Positions 47,498 through 60,811 are shown, counted from the first letter of the stretch. The stretch: 64,000 nt of DNA from Ottelia alismoides (GCA_037367405.1 JAZKJV010002947.1:992001-1056000); one strand, 5' to 3'. Numbers and translations: made by a program. Notes: generated by a model not told the origin, from the sequence alone.

Positions 47498-50434
47498 TGA
47501 TGAATCGGCGATTCATCATCACAATATCTTGATCTTAGCAAAATTCCAGAGCAAATTCTCAAATAAATGTATATAAAATAAATAAATTAACAAAATAACT
47601 CTTGAAATAAAACACATTAATTAGTATAGATTATATTGTACAAAATAAATTAACAATAAAAAGCTGCAAAATAAAGGAGTTTTTCACATGTAAATAGCCC
47701 AAAACTTCATATATTTTTAATAATTTCATTTCAATTCCTTTTTGGCTAATTCTTTCTCTAACTTGTTCTTAAAAATGTATATAAAAATACAAAAATACAA
47801 AACAAAATTCACCTCAAATAAATGCTCCTAGATCCCAAAGAGAAAATGTCATAAAGCCCAACTTCCCGACCAAATTCCCGCTTCGTATGAACTCCAAATT
47901 CACCAAACTCACTTTTAAAGTTCAAGTTAGAAAATTATCTATCCAACAAAAATGGTTTCATTAAAATTGGAGCCTATTTGCAAAAGTTGGGTTTTGGGAC
48001 CTAGATGTACATTGTATATTATGTATATATTCATTCTTCATTTTTATTTTATCTTTCTCAATTACTTAAAATCCAAAAAAAAATCATCGTTGTGTTGTAT
48101 GTTGATTATAGTATTTTATTGTTTTTCCATTTAAATATCTCTTATTAAAAAGATAAAAAATTACATATTATAAAAGCAAACAAAAAATGTACATATTGTA
48201 GGTATTCCTTTGTAAATTCTCTAGTATTTTTCCTTCTTTATATTTTTGTTGTATTTAAAGTAGCCTACTTTATATCATTATTTATTTTATTATTTAACTC
48301 TCATTCTCTACAATAACTTCTCTTCTACCACCAACCTCCATTCAACTCCACCATTTTTTTAAAAACCTTCCATTCAACTCCATTAATAATACAACCTCCC
48401 ATTCAACTCCACCACTTTAATAACTTCTCATGTATTCTCTTTATATACATCTCATCCTCCTCATTTTACACTGGATCCATCTTTATGTGAGGAGATCCTA
48501 GTTCCCAGAGTTGAATCAGTGACAGCGACGCAACCGCGGTCGAGCGATGACAACACTCTCTCCGGTGAGATTCGTTGGCTTTTTGGCCAACATCGCAGCC
48601 GCAGCCGTGCGCTGCTCGAGCTCATCGCTCGACGGCGATTCGAGCGAAGACCATGCTCTCATGAGCACATCGTAGGTGGTCCGCTTCCATTGTAGGTAAT
48701 TCGGTGTTTCATTATTTACATCGTTTTTATTTTTGCATTTTTTAGCACATCGTATCACCACCCACCCTCCATTTATTCTACATAATCATATTCACCTCCA
48801 TCATCACATTTTTTCCTTCACATCATTTGTATTCCCTATTTAACAAAATTAAAAAAACAAAAAAAGGAAAAAGAAAACATTTTTATTACAGCACTAAAAA
48901 ATTAAAAAAAACAAACCAACAGAGGGGGGGAACAATAGCTCCAGCACTGCCCCCCCTCCAACCACCACTCGCCACCCGCAGTCCTCCTCCGGCCAACCAC
49001 AGTCGCCGCTCTCCGTGCCCACTACCCCAGGCCGCATTCGCCGCACCGTTGTGGCCTCCGCGTGCGCAATGCCCGCGCACATGTAGCCTCCGCGCACAGC
49101 GACCCACCGCCCCGACCCATCTGCGCCACTCTCTTATCGTCCAGTCGCAACCACCCACCGCTTCCCTCGCTGCAGAAGCCCCATCGCCGGTCCAGTGCCT
49201 CACCGCCCCCTCCTCGCGGCCACGCGCGGTCGCGTCGCTGCCCTCCCCCTTGTTGGGTTCCACCTGCACCCTAACGAAGAAGAAGAAGAAGAAAGGTTGT
49301 TATTTTTTATTGTAAAAATTGCATAAATTTCTTGTACAGTTTCGGTAATTGCAAAAAGGTCCATGTACATATTTTGTTGTAAATATTGTTTTCCGTCTGA
49401 ATTTGCAAAGACAACCCTATGTTCGCGTCTTAATTTTGGCATCTGTATGGTGTCATTTTATTCAATGAAAAATGTCTTGATGTTGAGCAACTAATCCTCC
49501 ACAACTTGGATATTTATTTATATTTTTATGATCTTTGGATAATTAATTAAAAATAGTTAACTGAAATTCTTCAAATTTTAACCATTTTGTGCTATTAAAT
49601 TCATATCAGACACATAGTTACTCTAAAAATTCCACAAAATTTAGACATGACGCCTTGATATGTGATTAATCTACTTTCCAAATTTCATTCAAAGTGGATT
49701 GTCTTGTGCCTGAAATAAATCATAGAGTGATTTTCGTATTTGATTTTTAATTAAATCCACATACATCCTTTTCGTAAAACTTCAACTCTCCTGAATTGAG
49801 CACCTAAATATCTTTTTGAGATAATTCGCACTCTTTGTGGATTTATTAGAAATTAATTACTCAGTATCACTCTAATTTCATTAAAAAATCCCTAAAAATC
49901 ATATTTTGTCAAAAAATTCCAAAATATTATTTTAGCTTCCTTGCATCATGTTTATGTTCCAGTATAATTTTCATATTTTTTTCTTACTGTTTGTGTAAAA
50001 AATTACAAAAATATCCATAAAAAGTGTGCATTTTTCATTGTTGCATTTTAACCCTGAAAATTCCAAAAAAAAATATGTTGCATTCATCATTGGATTAAAT
50101 TTACTGGAAAAATATAATTTGACTAAATAGGACTTATTTTCTATTGAAATTAATTTGGCTAAGTTGTGGGATTTCCTAGTAACTTAATTCACATGCATTT
50201 GCATTATTTTTGAATTAAAAAATTTTAAAAAAAACGTATTGGAAATCTAATCCTAAATTTTGAATTAACCTCATAGTTGTTCCTTTGCCTCCCTGTGTTC
50301 GACACTGGACTTTCTCGGGATATAAATTAAAGCTGAGACACTCTTCACGGAGTTCTTCTCTCAGTTCTGACTGATTAACTAAGTGCACGTACTACAGTGT
50401 GCCCAAATTAAATATCGTATTTAGCGACTGGTCA
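47498..50434 (+). mobile_element. Solo LTR 2 (gypsy, Athila/Tat-like), 2937 bp
   Basis: It starts with a near-perfect palindrome whose arms are TGATGAATCG and CGATTCATCA (47498-47518), ends ACTGGTCA, and is flanked by CTCAC on both sides. Removing it and one CTCAC restores the integrase reading frame of E2. Layout: AT-rich U3, TATA-like TTTATATACA near 48440, a leader with a GC-rich block (48930-49260), and a U5 with CCTGTGTTCGACACTGG (about 50290). There is no internal domain. The long frame at 48827-49315 is a chance frame through GC-rich DNA. Confidence 0.9.
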
Positions 50435-50984
50435 CTCACGTAATCAACAACAAGAAGGATGTGTTCATATCCCTGATTATTGGAAAAGGTCCCATGAAAT
50501 CGATACCCCATGCATCGAATATGTCATCTATCTGGATGATCTTGAGGGGCATTGAATCTTTTGATATGACGGTGACTTTCAATCTTTGACAGTCAGTGCA
50601 TTGTTTAACGAAGTTTGTTGCATCCTTGAATAGCGTGGGCCACTAGAGGCCACATTGAAGTACTTTTGATGTTGTTCTGTTTCCAGAGTTGTGTCCACCA
50701 GATTCAAGCGAGTGACAATGCTCGAGGACACTATGATGCTCCTCTTGAGGGATACACCTGTGCCAAATGTAGTCTACTCCTTCCCTGAATAAGAGGGGGT
50801 CTTCCCATTGGTAGAAATGGATCGTTGATAAGAATTTATCCTTTCGAATCTTCGTCCAATATTGTGGAATTACACCCGAAATAAGGTAGTTGACAATATC
50901 AGCATAACAAAGGTGTGAATCCACGGTCAAAATTGACTCGTCAGGAAAGGTGTCTGTGATAGGTGTATTGCTCAGCGGAGGCTC

Positions 50985-51470
50985 TTACTGCTCAATTATG
51001 GAGAGGTGATCTGCTACCACATTACGAACCCCAGATTTGTCCTTGATTTCCAAATCCAATTCCTGGAGGAGAAGGATCCATCTGATCAGTCTGAGTTTGT
51101 CATCCTTCTTCTGCTGTAAGTATGGGATAATAGAGTGGTCGGTAAAGGTGGTGACTTTTGGTACAAGTAGGGAGGATCTGAAATTCTCGGGGGCAAATAG
51201 CACAACCAACAATTCTTTCTCTATCATTGTATACTTTCTATGATCTTCATCTAATGTTTTGCTGGCATAATGAATGGTATAGGGCACCTTGTCTTTCCTT
51301 TGTCCTAACACAACCCCAACTACAAAGTCCGACACATCTATCATGATCTCAAAGGGGCGAGACCAATTTGGTGGCTATAGGACTAGAGCTTGAGTAACGA
51401 GCTCCTTCAACTGACTGAATGAAAGGAGAATCTGTTGATCTACATTAAACTCAGTCTCCTTGGAAAGAAG
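50985..51470 (-). pseudogene. E2 RNase H
   Basis: The open frame 51344-50985 reads IDVSDFVVGVVLGQRKD (first catalytic aspartate), ASKTLDEDHRKYTMIEKELL (acidic pair intact), TFTDHSIIPYL and IRWILLLQELDLEIKD, ending VVADHLS. It follows the RT connection (NARSFLG, GFYRRFIRDF) at about 51490-51560 and precedes the integrase. This is the best preserved pol domain in the window. Confidence 0.88.
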
Positions 51471-52250
51471 TTCTGTAAGAGGTCAGGCAATGCGGTTGAA
51501 ATCACGGATGAACCTTCTGTAGAATCCCACGTGCCCTAGGAATGATCTCGCATTCTTAACTGTTTGAGGCTACTCGAGATTGGCAATGACATCAACCTTT
51601 ACCGAGTCGACTTCCATGCCATGTTTGGAAATGACGTGACCCAACACAATCCCTTCTGTGACCATGAAGTGGCTCTTTTTCCACGATAACACTATATTGG
51701 CTTCACGGCATTTCTGAAGTACTCTGTCCAGGTTCTCAAGACAAGAGTCTAAGCTGTCACCATAGACGGAGAAGTCGTCCATAAACACCTCGAGAAATTT
51801 ACCGACCATCTCGGCGAAGACTGCAAGCATGCATTTCTGGAATGTCGTTGGTGCATTGCAACAATCCGAAGGGCATTCTTCTAAAAGCTTAGGTGCCGGA
51901 CGTGCAAGTGAAGGTAGTCTTCTCTTGGTCCTTAGGGGTGATTGCCACTTGGTTATACCCGGAGTACCCATCCAAAAAGCAAAGAACTCCCTTTTGCCTA
52001 GTATTTCCAAAACATGATCAATGTGTGGCAAGGGGAAGTGGTCCTTCTTCGTTGTTGCATTAAGGCGGCGGTAGTCAACATACACGCAATCTCCTCTCTG
52101 TCATTTGTAACCACAATAAGCCCCGACTTCTTTGGAACTACATGCAAGGGGCTTACCCATTTGGAATCGGAGATGGGAAAAATGAAGCATGTGTCACACC
52201 ATTTCGTGATTTCTTTCATGACGACTTCTTGAAGATTTGGATTCAATCTT
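51471..52250 (-). pseudogene. E2 reverse transcriptase
   Basis: The fingers begin NPNLQEVVMKEITKWCDTCF and SKWVSPLHVVPKKSGLIVV (52240-52100). In a shifted frame come VDYRRLNATTKKDHFPLPHI (about 52080-52020), a damaged stretch where GYSGYNQI is expected, then CNAPTTFQKCMLAVFAEM, the intact catalytic VFMDDFSVYG, and KKSHFMVTEGIVLGHVISKHG. At least two frameshifts lie in the fingers and palm. The catalytic aspartates are intact. Confidence 0.88.
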
Positions 52251-52605
52251 CATTGAAATCCGTCGAATGGCTTGGCATCTTCTTCCAAGTAAAAGTGGTA
52301 TAAACACAACATGGGATTTATCCCACGGAGATCTGATACATGCCAACCAAGTGCCTTGTTGTTTTTCTCTAGAACCTCAAGAAGTCGAGATTCTTGCTAT
52401 GGGGTCAGCATGCTGCTGATGATGACCGGATACATGTTTTCTGCACTTTGAGGATGTGCCACCTAAACTTTTGCAGGGTTGTTGACCTCAGTTCTCTGTT
52501 GAGATTCTAATAATGTGTCAAACGATTTTGCACTAGGCTCATTATGTTCGGGCTGGAGTGAATCTTCGAGATTAAATAGATGCATCAACACATTGGATTT
52601 GTCCC
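52251..52605 (-). other. E2 linker between protease and reverse transcriptase
   Basis: A few hundred bases of broken linker. No distinct domain is recognised; this position corresponds to the acidic protease-RT linker seen in E1 at 2700-2965. Confidence 0.5.
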
Positions 52606-53160
52606 CTAAATATCATCGGAACTTGCATTGATTGTACTTTCCAAGTCCTCCTCTAAGGAGAGGATTTCCTGTGTCCATGGATCGTTCAAAGAGAGTGGTA
52701 TATCTATGATTTCCACAATGAAGTCACAGTCTGCCTCAGATGGTGTTGCATGGCTCTCATCAATTATGACTTTAGGCTCGCTGATCATGTCTATGGTGAT
52801 TCTTTCGTTGCCCGAGCTGAACATGATCTTGCCAAACCCATAGTCAACCACGGCTTTTGATCTACGCTGGAATGGTCGGTCAAGGATGATAGGAGTCTAG
52901 AGTAAGGGTGCGGGCGAGTCCATATCAAGGACTACAAAATCATCTGGGAATTGCATTTCCTACACCTTCACCACAACGTCTTCCAAAAAACCTCTAGGTC
53001 GCTTAATTGATCGATCCGTAAACTGAAGGATCATTTGTATCTACTTGAGAGGACCAAGCCCAAATTCTTGCAACAATGACAAGGGCAAGAAATTAATGGA
53101 AGAGCCGCTATCAAGTAGGGTTCGCTCGAAGACCTGATCGAAAATCTCACAACTGATCAG
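52606..53160 (-). pseudogene. E2 aspartic protease
   Basis: The minus strand reads VFERTLLDSGSSINFLP (active-site region about 53120-53085), then FTDRSIKRPRGFLEDVVVKV, FPDDFVVLDMDSPAP and IILDRPF, with a TAG or TAA where K*IQM, KV*EMQ and L*TPI are seen. The downstream open frame 52851-52606 is the linker toward the RT. The catalytic Asp-Ser-Gly is intact, unlike in G3. Most stops fit single C-to-T or G-to-A changes. Confidence 0.82.
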
Positions 53161-55839
53161 AGGTTCTCCTTTTCCTTGTTTCTTCTATGGGTGATTGTTG
53201 ATGGCTGCAACGGTGTCCATGGTGAGAACATGCTTCTCAACCTGTCGACGTCTATTGTTTCGTGTTGGGAAACGCCTGCTTGTGCATGCTCTTTCAATCC
53301 TTTATTTACAACTGGCATGTAATCCATGACCTTCATCAATGAAATCTCAACAGTCAAGTTATTAATAATATCCACAACTCAAGTATCATATAATGCATCT
53401 TTTTCTTTTTGAATTTTTTTGGGATTTTTCTATTGCATTAGGAAAAGAAATATGTACATGACTGGGATCAGAAACAGAGTTCTTATTTACAGTAAAATCC
53501 TTGTCCACAATGTGTTGTACATTTTGGTTACAAAAAGGAGTACAATTTGGAAGCTGAGATGCTGGTACTGGTAGATAAGAAAAATGTGGGGCCTCCGCTC
53601 CATCTTCTAGTGCAGAATCGGCCGCTACTGGCGGTCCTCCATGGCTGGAATGACTTTGCTTTGTAAATGATCATTTTTTTTGTTTTTTGCCATTTCTAAT
53701 TTTTTTGTTGTTTTTGATGATGGAGATGGTGGCGGATGGGAGTTGGCATGGCTCCTCCTTCTTCTTCCTCACCCGCTCTTGTAGCTGGCATGGTTGATGC
53801 AGAAGATGATAATTTACATGAAGCTTTATTCTTCCCCTTATTGTCTGTAGGAGGAGGCAAGGCCCTACCGCTCCTAAGAGTGACAACATTAGATAAAGCA
53901 ATAATACGACCATCTGGCTCTACAAGCATAGACGAGACATCACATTCTATTTTCTCTCTCTTCTTGAAGCTGTTGGGGTTGGCTTCGATCTGAGCCGGTA
54001 TGGCGGTTTTCGTGGTTGTTAAGTCATCTAACTTCCTTGTCATATCTGCTAGGACTTTGACAAGATGGGCCAAGCAATCAAGGGTTGGGTTCACACGTGT
54101 TGCCTTCGAAGGTTCAGCATGCAGATCATGTTGTTGCTGCGTGTTTAGAAGTTGAGGAGATGACTGCTGGTGGTATTAAGGTGGTGGTGGAAGCTATGGT
54201 AGGAGGGAGGAGGGTACTGCTGATATTATGGAGGTGGGGCAATCGTATACTGGTGGTATGATTGTGGTTGTCGGTACTATGGCTATTAGTAGTGTTGGTT
54301 TTACCTCCATTGGTTAGCATAATGGGGAGGTTGGTGATACTGTGGTGGAGGTTGTGAGGACTGACCAAAATGACCACCCTGTGGTGGGTGGTATTGCCGA
54401 TTGGCCTGTTGCTGGCCCTAGGGGTGTCCGATAGGACGGGCATGTTGTGCATCATTACTCCAAACACCAATAACTTCTTGAATCAGGGGTGGTGGTGGAA
54501 AGGTTGGATCTGATGATGGAAGGAAGTCTGGTTGGTACACAACCATCTACTACTGCGGCTGGCCCTGATCGGGTGCTTGTACGTAGTACACGTGCTGGAC
54601 TGCCGGTGGCTGCTAGCTCGGCCGAGGTTGATGTGGTGGTGATGGATCGTCCTTCTTCTCAGTTGGACCTTCTGTAGATGGTGTGACCGACTGAACCAAA
54701 CTGATGGTGCTTACCAGCAGTTCCAACTGCTTGGTGATATGGTCCAGCTTGTCGAGGTTCTGCATCCTCTTTTTAATCACAACGAGTTTCTTAAGCTCCT
54801 GTGATCGCTTCTCAATAATATCAACCTTCGAAAGATGTCCTCCGATGATGTTGAGATTGGAGCTCTCATGTTTCTCCGCCTCATGGGACGCTGCCATATG
54901 GACTTGCTTCTGAAGGATCTGGGTTTGCTTCTGGCACGCCTTGGATGAAGAGGGGGTGGCCTCTCCTTAGGACATTTCTTCAAAAATCTGCCACACTATG
55001 TCTTTATCCTTAATTAAATGTGATACCCCACAGGCTGCATCAACGAGCCTTTGGCTTTCCACATTCAAAACCCCAAAGAAGTGTTAGACCAAGCTGGTTC
55101 TTGGGATTTCATGATGGGGGCATTTCTCCTGCAGATCTGTGAACCTCTCTCAGGCTTCATGAATGGACTCATGGGCTCCCTGAGAGAAGTTGCTAATTAT
55201 GGCTCGCATCTGGTTGAGCCGATCGATAGGGTAGAATTTGTGCAGGAAGGCAGACTTCAGATCCTCCCAAGTCGTCACAACCTTCCCCAGATGGTTGACC
55301 CAGTACAGGGCCTTATCTTGTAGCTAAAGGGGAATGCCATCATCTTCATTACGTTCAAAGGAACAATGGGGGTAGTGGATCATATGGTAGACGCGTGAAA
55401 ACTATTGTAGATGAATATAAGGCTCTTCGTTGGTGTTCCCATGGAAAGAAGGGAGAAGAGAAAGGAACTAAGGCTTCAGTTCAAAGTGAGCATGCACTGA
55501 CGGTATGAGGATCCACTTGGTCATATGGCGGTCTCCAGGGTTATATGTCTCTTTTAACGTGGGTTTCGTCCTCCCTTGTTCAGGTTCTTCCTCGTCGAGG
55601 TCCTCACGAGGTCCACCCCCTCCTTCTGGTCTGTCTCCTCCTCCTCCTGCTTGCTTATTCATAACATCATTCAACATATCCTGGAATACAGTTTGTGCTA
55701 GGGCTTGCTCTGTCAGTTGCTGGTGGATGGCTTGGATAGATGCCAACAATTGTGTGTTTATCTGGTTTTGATCAGGCATCTGTCCTTGCTCTGATTGAGA
55801 AGTAGGTTGCTAACCCTTGCTCTTTCCTTGAGGAGACAT
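53161..55839 (-). pseudogene. gag: E2 gag
   Basis: A likely start ATG at 55839 opens MSPQGKSKG, then TAG in place of a glutamine codon, then continues in frame into MPDQNQINTQLLASIQAIHQ and a glycine/proline-rich stretch (to 55468). The capsid core is read at about 55400-54970: DKALYWVNHLGKVVTTWEDL, FLHKFYPIDRLNQMR, ERFTDLQEKCPHHEIP and RLVDAACGVSHL. A charged region (54897-54613), a histidine/asparagine-rich stretch (54470-54126) and NPTLDCLAHLVKVLADM with a basic tail (54094-53696) follow, in differing frames. No CCHC zinc knuckle was seen. Length, about 2.6 kb, is large for gag and fits this lineage. Confidence 0.75.
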
Positions 55840-58154
55840 CTTAGGGTACGAATCTGAGGAGATGAATTCTTGATTGAGATCTAGGGATTGGTTTGGCTTC
55901 TATATGAAAGATGAGAGAATCCCAATCATACCACTTGAAATCAGTTCCCAGCTGCCAAGATGAATATGGAATTAAGGTCAATCCCAGAGTGTTGTGAATG
56001 AAAAAGGATGTGGATTGTAATCGACTTTCATTCACAACAGTGAAAGTGGGACAAGAGTGGTACTACTTTATTAGGTGGTCAAAAGGAAGGGTAGAAGACG
56101 AGGAGTTTGGAGATCGATCCGCAAGGTCCGGATCAGATTCTGGGGAATCCCCTCGAATTATTGATGAGGTTGAGCCCATGGAATCGATGTAGGTGTCAGT
56201 GTGGTTCCGAGTAAACCATCTATGAATCTACTTCTTGAAGCAAGATGGAGATCGATGAAGGAAGAAGGATATAGTGATCAATGAGGAATAAATGGAGTGT
56301 AAATAGTAGAAAAGGCTCAAACTAAGCGGGGGTCAAAGGGAGAAACACATGATAAAAATTGCGCAAGTGCGCGAGACTTGATCTTTGAACCTTAATCTAG
56401 ATCCATACAAACACAATACAAAATTGGGTTCACCAACTCACGCAATGTGAAGTCGTAAAGGTTCAGCTACTTAATATCTTTTCAGTTTTAGAGTTGTTAT
56501 TTCAGGCATATCTTGTAACAAGTCCTTAGCATGATAACCCTATAGGAGAGAGAGTACTGCCAGACGAATCTCACGTACTTGTCCTCCTCCTTTGTAACAT
56601 GTAGTATGCACTTTTTGAGGTCCTTGTAACCCTTCCTACATCCCTACTCAGCCAAAGAAATAAAGAGAGGAAACCAATGGGTGAAACCAATACTTCAATT
56701 CTCGCTCGGAACGGAATCACCCGTGAGCGTGCAAGAACCTACTCAGACGCAAACTGATGAGACAGACACCCCCGTGAGGGTGTGGCCTAAGCTCAATACT
56801 TCAGACCATGTCAATGCTCCACACAAGGCAGGAACACCATCGTTGACAAGGTCTTACTCGGTCACGTACGATAGAAGCGTCAATACTTTGGAAATCCATG
56901 CGATACACAAGGCAGTTACAGACTGGGATTTGGGCTCTAATCCTTAGCGGGTCGTGCCCTGCTCATGTGAGGGGTTTTGGTCCCCTCCTAAGGTACCTGA
57001 AAACAATGAGGGCTTTATGAACCCAAAAAAATGATAGTCCATTACAAATTTTAATTAAGGCCAAAGTTTATTTAGCAGTCCCCTTGTTTTAGTTTTTTGG
57101 GTTTTCTCCTTTTTTGGATCTATTTTCATACAAGCGCCTAACATTTTTGTAGATTTTCATTTAAGTCCTAGGTGCTCAAAATCAGAGGGAGATAGCGAAA
57201 AAGCCATGCGAGTTGGTTCAATGTTGGAGATCTCACCATTGAATCTAATGACGCATGCTGAGTTAGAGGACTTACAGTGCTTCCCAACTCTCTCCATGCG
57301 GTATGCAAGACAGAATTTTTAAACCTATCTACATGGCGATGTGCAATCGGTAAAATCACCCTAAACAGTAGTTGCTATTAATCATGAAGAACCATATGTT
57401 AGCCATTTAAAGATAAATCCTAGATTCCGATCTTGGAGACATCTCGATGCCCACCACAACGGGTCCTAGTAGCATTGTATGATGTCTCTCACGACATCCG
57501 GGTTTGAATTAAAATGGCTAATAATTATTGATTTGACTAGATCCATACGTAAGAGACTATAGGAACATGCATTCGTAATAAGGTATGGACCTAGTTACCG
57601 AGTCAAGCAACCTATGTCTAGGGGCTCCATGCACACAAAACAAAATAAAATAAGACGGAAAGCTTAAAACTGCGGAAAACAACATAAAAGAAGGCGAGAA
57701 ACACGGAAAACTACGACAAGGCCCTCAAGTGAACGAACACCCGGGCACTTGACCTCGTTGTGGAGAGTAGAGTCCAAATTAATTATTACATGCCAAAATT
57801 GTCGCTCTCTCATAAAAAATTACATAAATGAAATATTTTTTCTAAGCTAATTTCTTCTCCTTGCTTCCTTGGTACTCTCTCCAGCTGATCATAGAGAGAA
57901 GACTAGCTTCCTCCAAGCTTGGCTGCATCGGCTTCCTAGAAAATCATCCTCATATGGCGGCCCTCGCAACAAAGTCACAAAAAGATATCATTAGCACAGA
58001 TAATCAAATCAACAGATCAATAAATATTTACAACAATAAATAAAGAATTAATTGAATGAAAATACATCAATGCATGTTTACAACAAGGAATTAATAAATC
58101 AAAAAAAATAAATATATATAAAGATGACTTGTAAAATTAGGCTACGCTCATTGC
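55840..58154 (-). other. E2 untranslated leader
   Basis: About 2.3 kb between PBS and gag. Open frames are short on both strands and match nothing known. No promoter or RNA gene is recognised. Confidence 0.55.
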
Positions 58155-58172
58155 TCCATGGCAACGGTGCCA
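58155..58172 (-). other. E2 primer-binding site (tRNA-Asp type)
   Basis: On the minus strand TGGCACCGTTGCCATGGA begins two bases after the 5' LTR end. It matches the tRNA-Asp complement TGGCGCCGTTGCCGGGGA at 15 of 18 positions. Confidence 0.88.
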
Positions 58173-60390
58173 TCTGATAACAGGGAGAGACGGAGGGTCG
58201 TACAGTTTCACAAGGCGAAAACGTGGTCAATGAGTTGACCACTCAATGGTTCCCCATTAGTCAGCAATTAACCGACAATATTAAATAAAGGTAATGAGTA
58301 ACACAAGTGAGGTTAAAAAATTTTTCGCTACCAAAAGATGCATAGCAGGCAAGCATGTAGAGCTCGAACCACAAAGAGTAATACATGTTGCCTATGGTTA
58401 TTTGTGAACAACCAAGTCATTCGTCATGTATGTATATAGATCTTTTTTAGATTTTTAATTTTATATTTTTATAATTTTTTATTTTTTATTTTGTATTTTC
58501 TTTTGATATTTTCCCATTTTTAAAATAGTCAAAATACAGTAAATATAGCATTTTTGTGCTTTTTATATTTTTCTAATTTTTTGTTATTTTTTAGAATTTT
58601 TCCTACATTTTTATGCATTTTTAAGGTAAAAAAAATCCCAAATAGGGGATTTTAATAATATCCGAAATCGAATTGCATTTAATAATACAAATCAATTTTC
58701 ATATATAGCTGATAATATACAGATATTTATAAAACAAAAAGAAATAATTTGGCATTTTTTTGAAATTTTTATATTTTTTGTTAGATTTTGAAGCTTTTTA
58801 ATTTTTTATCATTTTCCTTTTTCCATTTTTAGGGGTTTTTGGTCCTGTGTTAGATAATTCTATAATAGATAATATATATGTGAATTTTTATATGCATTTT
58901 CATATTTTTTTCTAATATTTGATACTTTAAATAGAGGATATAGGAGATCTTTTCTATTTTTTAATAAATATATAAAATGCTCAAAAATGCCAAATAAATG
59001 CATGGCGTGAAAATACATGGCAAGCAACATCTAATCCTATTTTGCGTATTTTTAGGAGCACAATAAGTATTTTTAATAAATAGATAGAAAACACAAAAAT
59101 AAATGTCCTAGTAGGGGCATATTTGCAATAAAAATAAATATCAGGGGCAACGATGCAAATATGACAACATAGTACAACACTTATTTTATTCTTAAAGGCT
59201 ATCTTACAATTACCAAAAATTGCCAGGGTATACATGCAAAAAGCCTAGCTCACGTGGGACGACACATGAGCTGAGCGAGATTGGACCTCATTGTAATTTC
59301 AAAAAGTACAGGGATCTCGTAGCGAAGTTTTTAATTTTATTACACTTTACTTTTTATTCATAGAACTAAGTCATAAATGCAAAAATGTGTGGGGTTAAAT
59401 ATGTAATTACCACAATATATGTGTGTCATCCGACAGTTGAGCTTTCTCACTTGACACGTGGCACGCTTTGGAGAGGTGATGACGCTTCGGCTTCGATGCA
59501 CGAGATTAGATCACTCAAAGTGATCTGACAGTTGATGCAGGCCTCGATCCGACGTCTGCTGCTACACGGGAAGAACAAGTCTCACCGATGGTTGAGGAGT
59601 GCATTGGATGAACATGGAAGAAGCCCCACCTCGATGAGCTTCCTCCGGTCGAAGTTCTCTCCACCATCGTGCATAGATGCTCAAGAATGTCCAAGTTTTC
59701 TGGGCAGAGTCTCCATCGACTGGGGGCTTCAGAATGGTCTGAGGGACAATAGAGTGCCACCACGAGGAAGCAGAAGAAGTGGCACCCCAGGTACCTCTGA
59801 CGAGGGTCCAGACCATCCCCAGATGTTGCTGTGCGTCCACCCTGCACAGAACGACACTAGGGATGAGGGAGAACCATCTGGTCCCGTTAGAAGGGAGAAT
59901 GGATGAAGGCATGACGGGGGGTGATGCTCTCTGACAAAGGGCAGAGAAGGGAGATCCGATCTCCAGATCCACGATGGATCTGGTATGAGATGAACTCCCT
60001 GGGATGACGAGAAGATGAAGGGTGACGAAGTGAGGGTGAGAGCAAGGTCGGAAGACAACCTGGGTCACGATGGAATGTGGCCAGAGCAGAGAGCTCCAGC
60101 GATCGAGAATCATATCCTTAGCTATTCCACTAATCTCTACACTAAACCAACTGCTGGAATGAAAACACAAAGTGAGAAACTACCTAGAAATGATAAACAC
60201 GTAGCTCTTACCTGGTCGGAGACCGGGGAGCAGAGACGTCACCATAGCTCCGCCTTGGGCCACCCCTTGTCCTTGCTACGTCGTCTCCAAGCGTTGGGAA
60301 GATCGCAACTATAACCTGGTCCTCAATGCACGCACAAGAATACGAGATGAAGCTCAAAAGGGGATCAAACTCGAAAGGAAGGAGGATAGG

Positions 60391-60400
60391 ATTATTTATA
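60391..60400 (-). promoter_or_regulatory. E2 TATA box in LTR B
   Basis: TATAAATAAT on the minus strand, identical to the LTR A copy at 42180-42171. In the 5' LTR this is the copy that would drive element transcription. Confidence 0.6.
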
Positions 60401-60811
60401 GACAAGCACGATGAGGGCTTATTAGGTTTGTGTTTCTGCTCTCGAATCGAGGAGCGTTTGACCATGGAAAGGAGCAAACGCGATTGAGGGTGGATTGCAG
60501 AAGGTCTTTCGTAAAGGAAGAGAGAAGAGAAGATCAATAGGTTGGAAGAGGAAATTAGAAGAAGATGGTTGATAGACGTCTGACATGCTAGGCGGCTGGA
60601 GGCAGAGTAGTTGACCTAGGTTCAACTGGTGGGATGCGACTATTGGTCCAGGTCAGCACGCTACACAGCAAAACAGGTTGATTAAATCAATAATAATTAT
60701 TTTAATATAGTAAATGATTTTAATAATTTTTTATTATAAAATAAAAAATGTTTATTATTTTATATAGTATTTTGTATTTATTTATTTATTTTGACTTTAT
60801 TTGTTGGTAGT

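Larger units (their letters stand above)
46600..50935 (-). pseudogene. E2 integrase, split by solo LTR 2
   Basis: The N-terminal part (50930-50440) has FREGVDYIWHRCIPQEEH, then H...GGHNSGNRTTSKVLQCG and C-x2-C in QCTDCQRLK, i.e. the zinc-binding region. The core begins FDAWGIDFMGPFP with its first catalytic aspartate intact. After the inserted LTR it resumes exactly (VVDYVSH, then WVEAIPARAAD) at 47497. The second catalytic aspartate is lost: ISYGGI stands where ISDGGT is expected, followed by a stop. The third motif YHSQTNGMAELSKREIK (about 47300) and the tail MLPYHLVYGKPCHLPAKL (about 47145) are readable. The tail reaches to about 46900, with weaker traces to 46600. Confidence 0.88.

Noticed and set aside
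48827..49315. 162-codon proline/alanine-rich frame in solo LTR 2
   Set aside because: A product of a GC-rich block with no stop-rich composition; overlapping frames are open on both strands.
59562..60170. 202-codon open frame on the minus strand in LTR B
   Set aside because: The homologous stretch of LTR A is broken by frameshifts and stops, it lies in the GC-rich LTR leader, and the protein has no recognisable domain.
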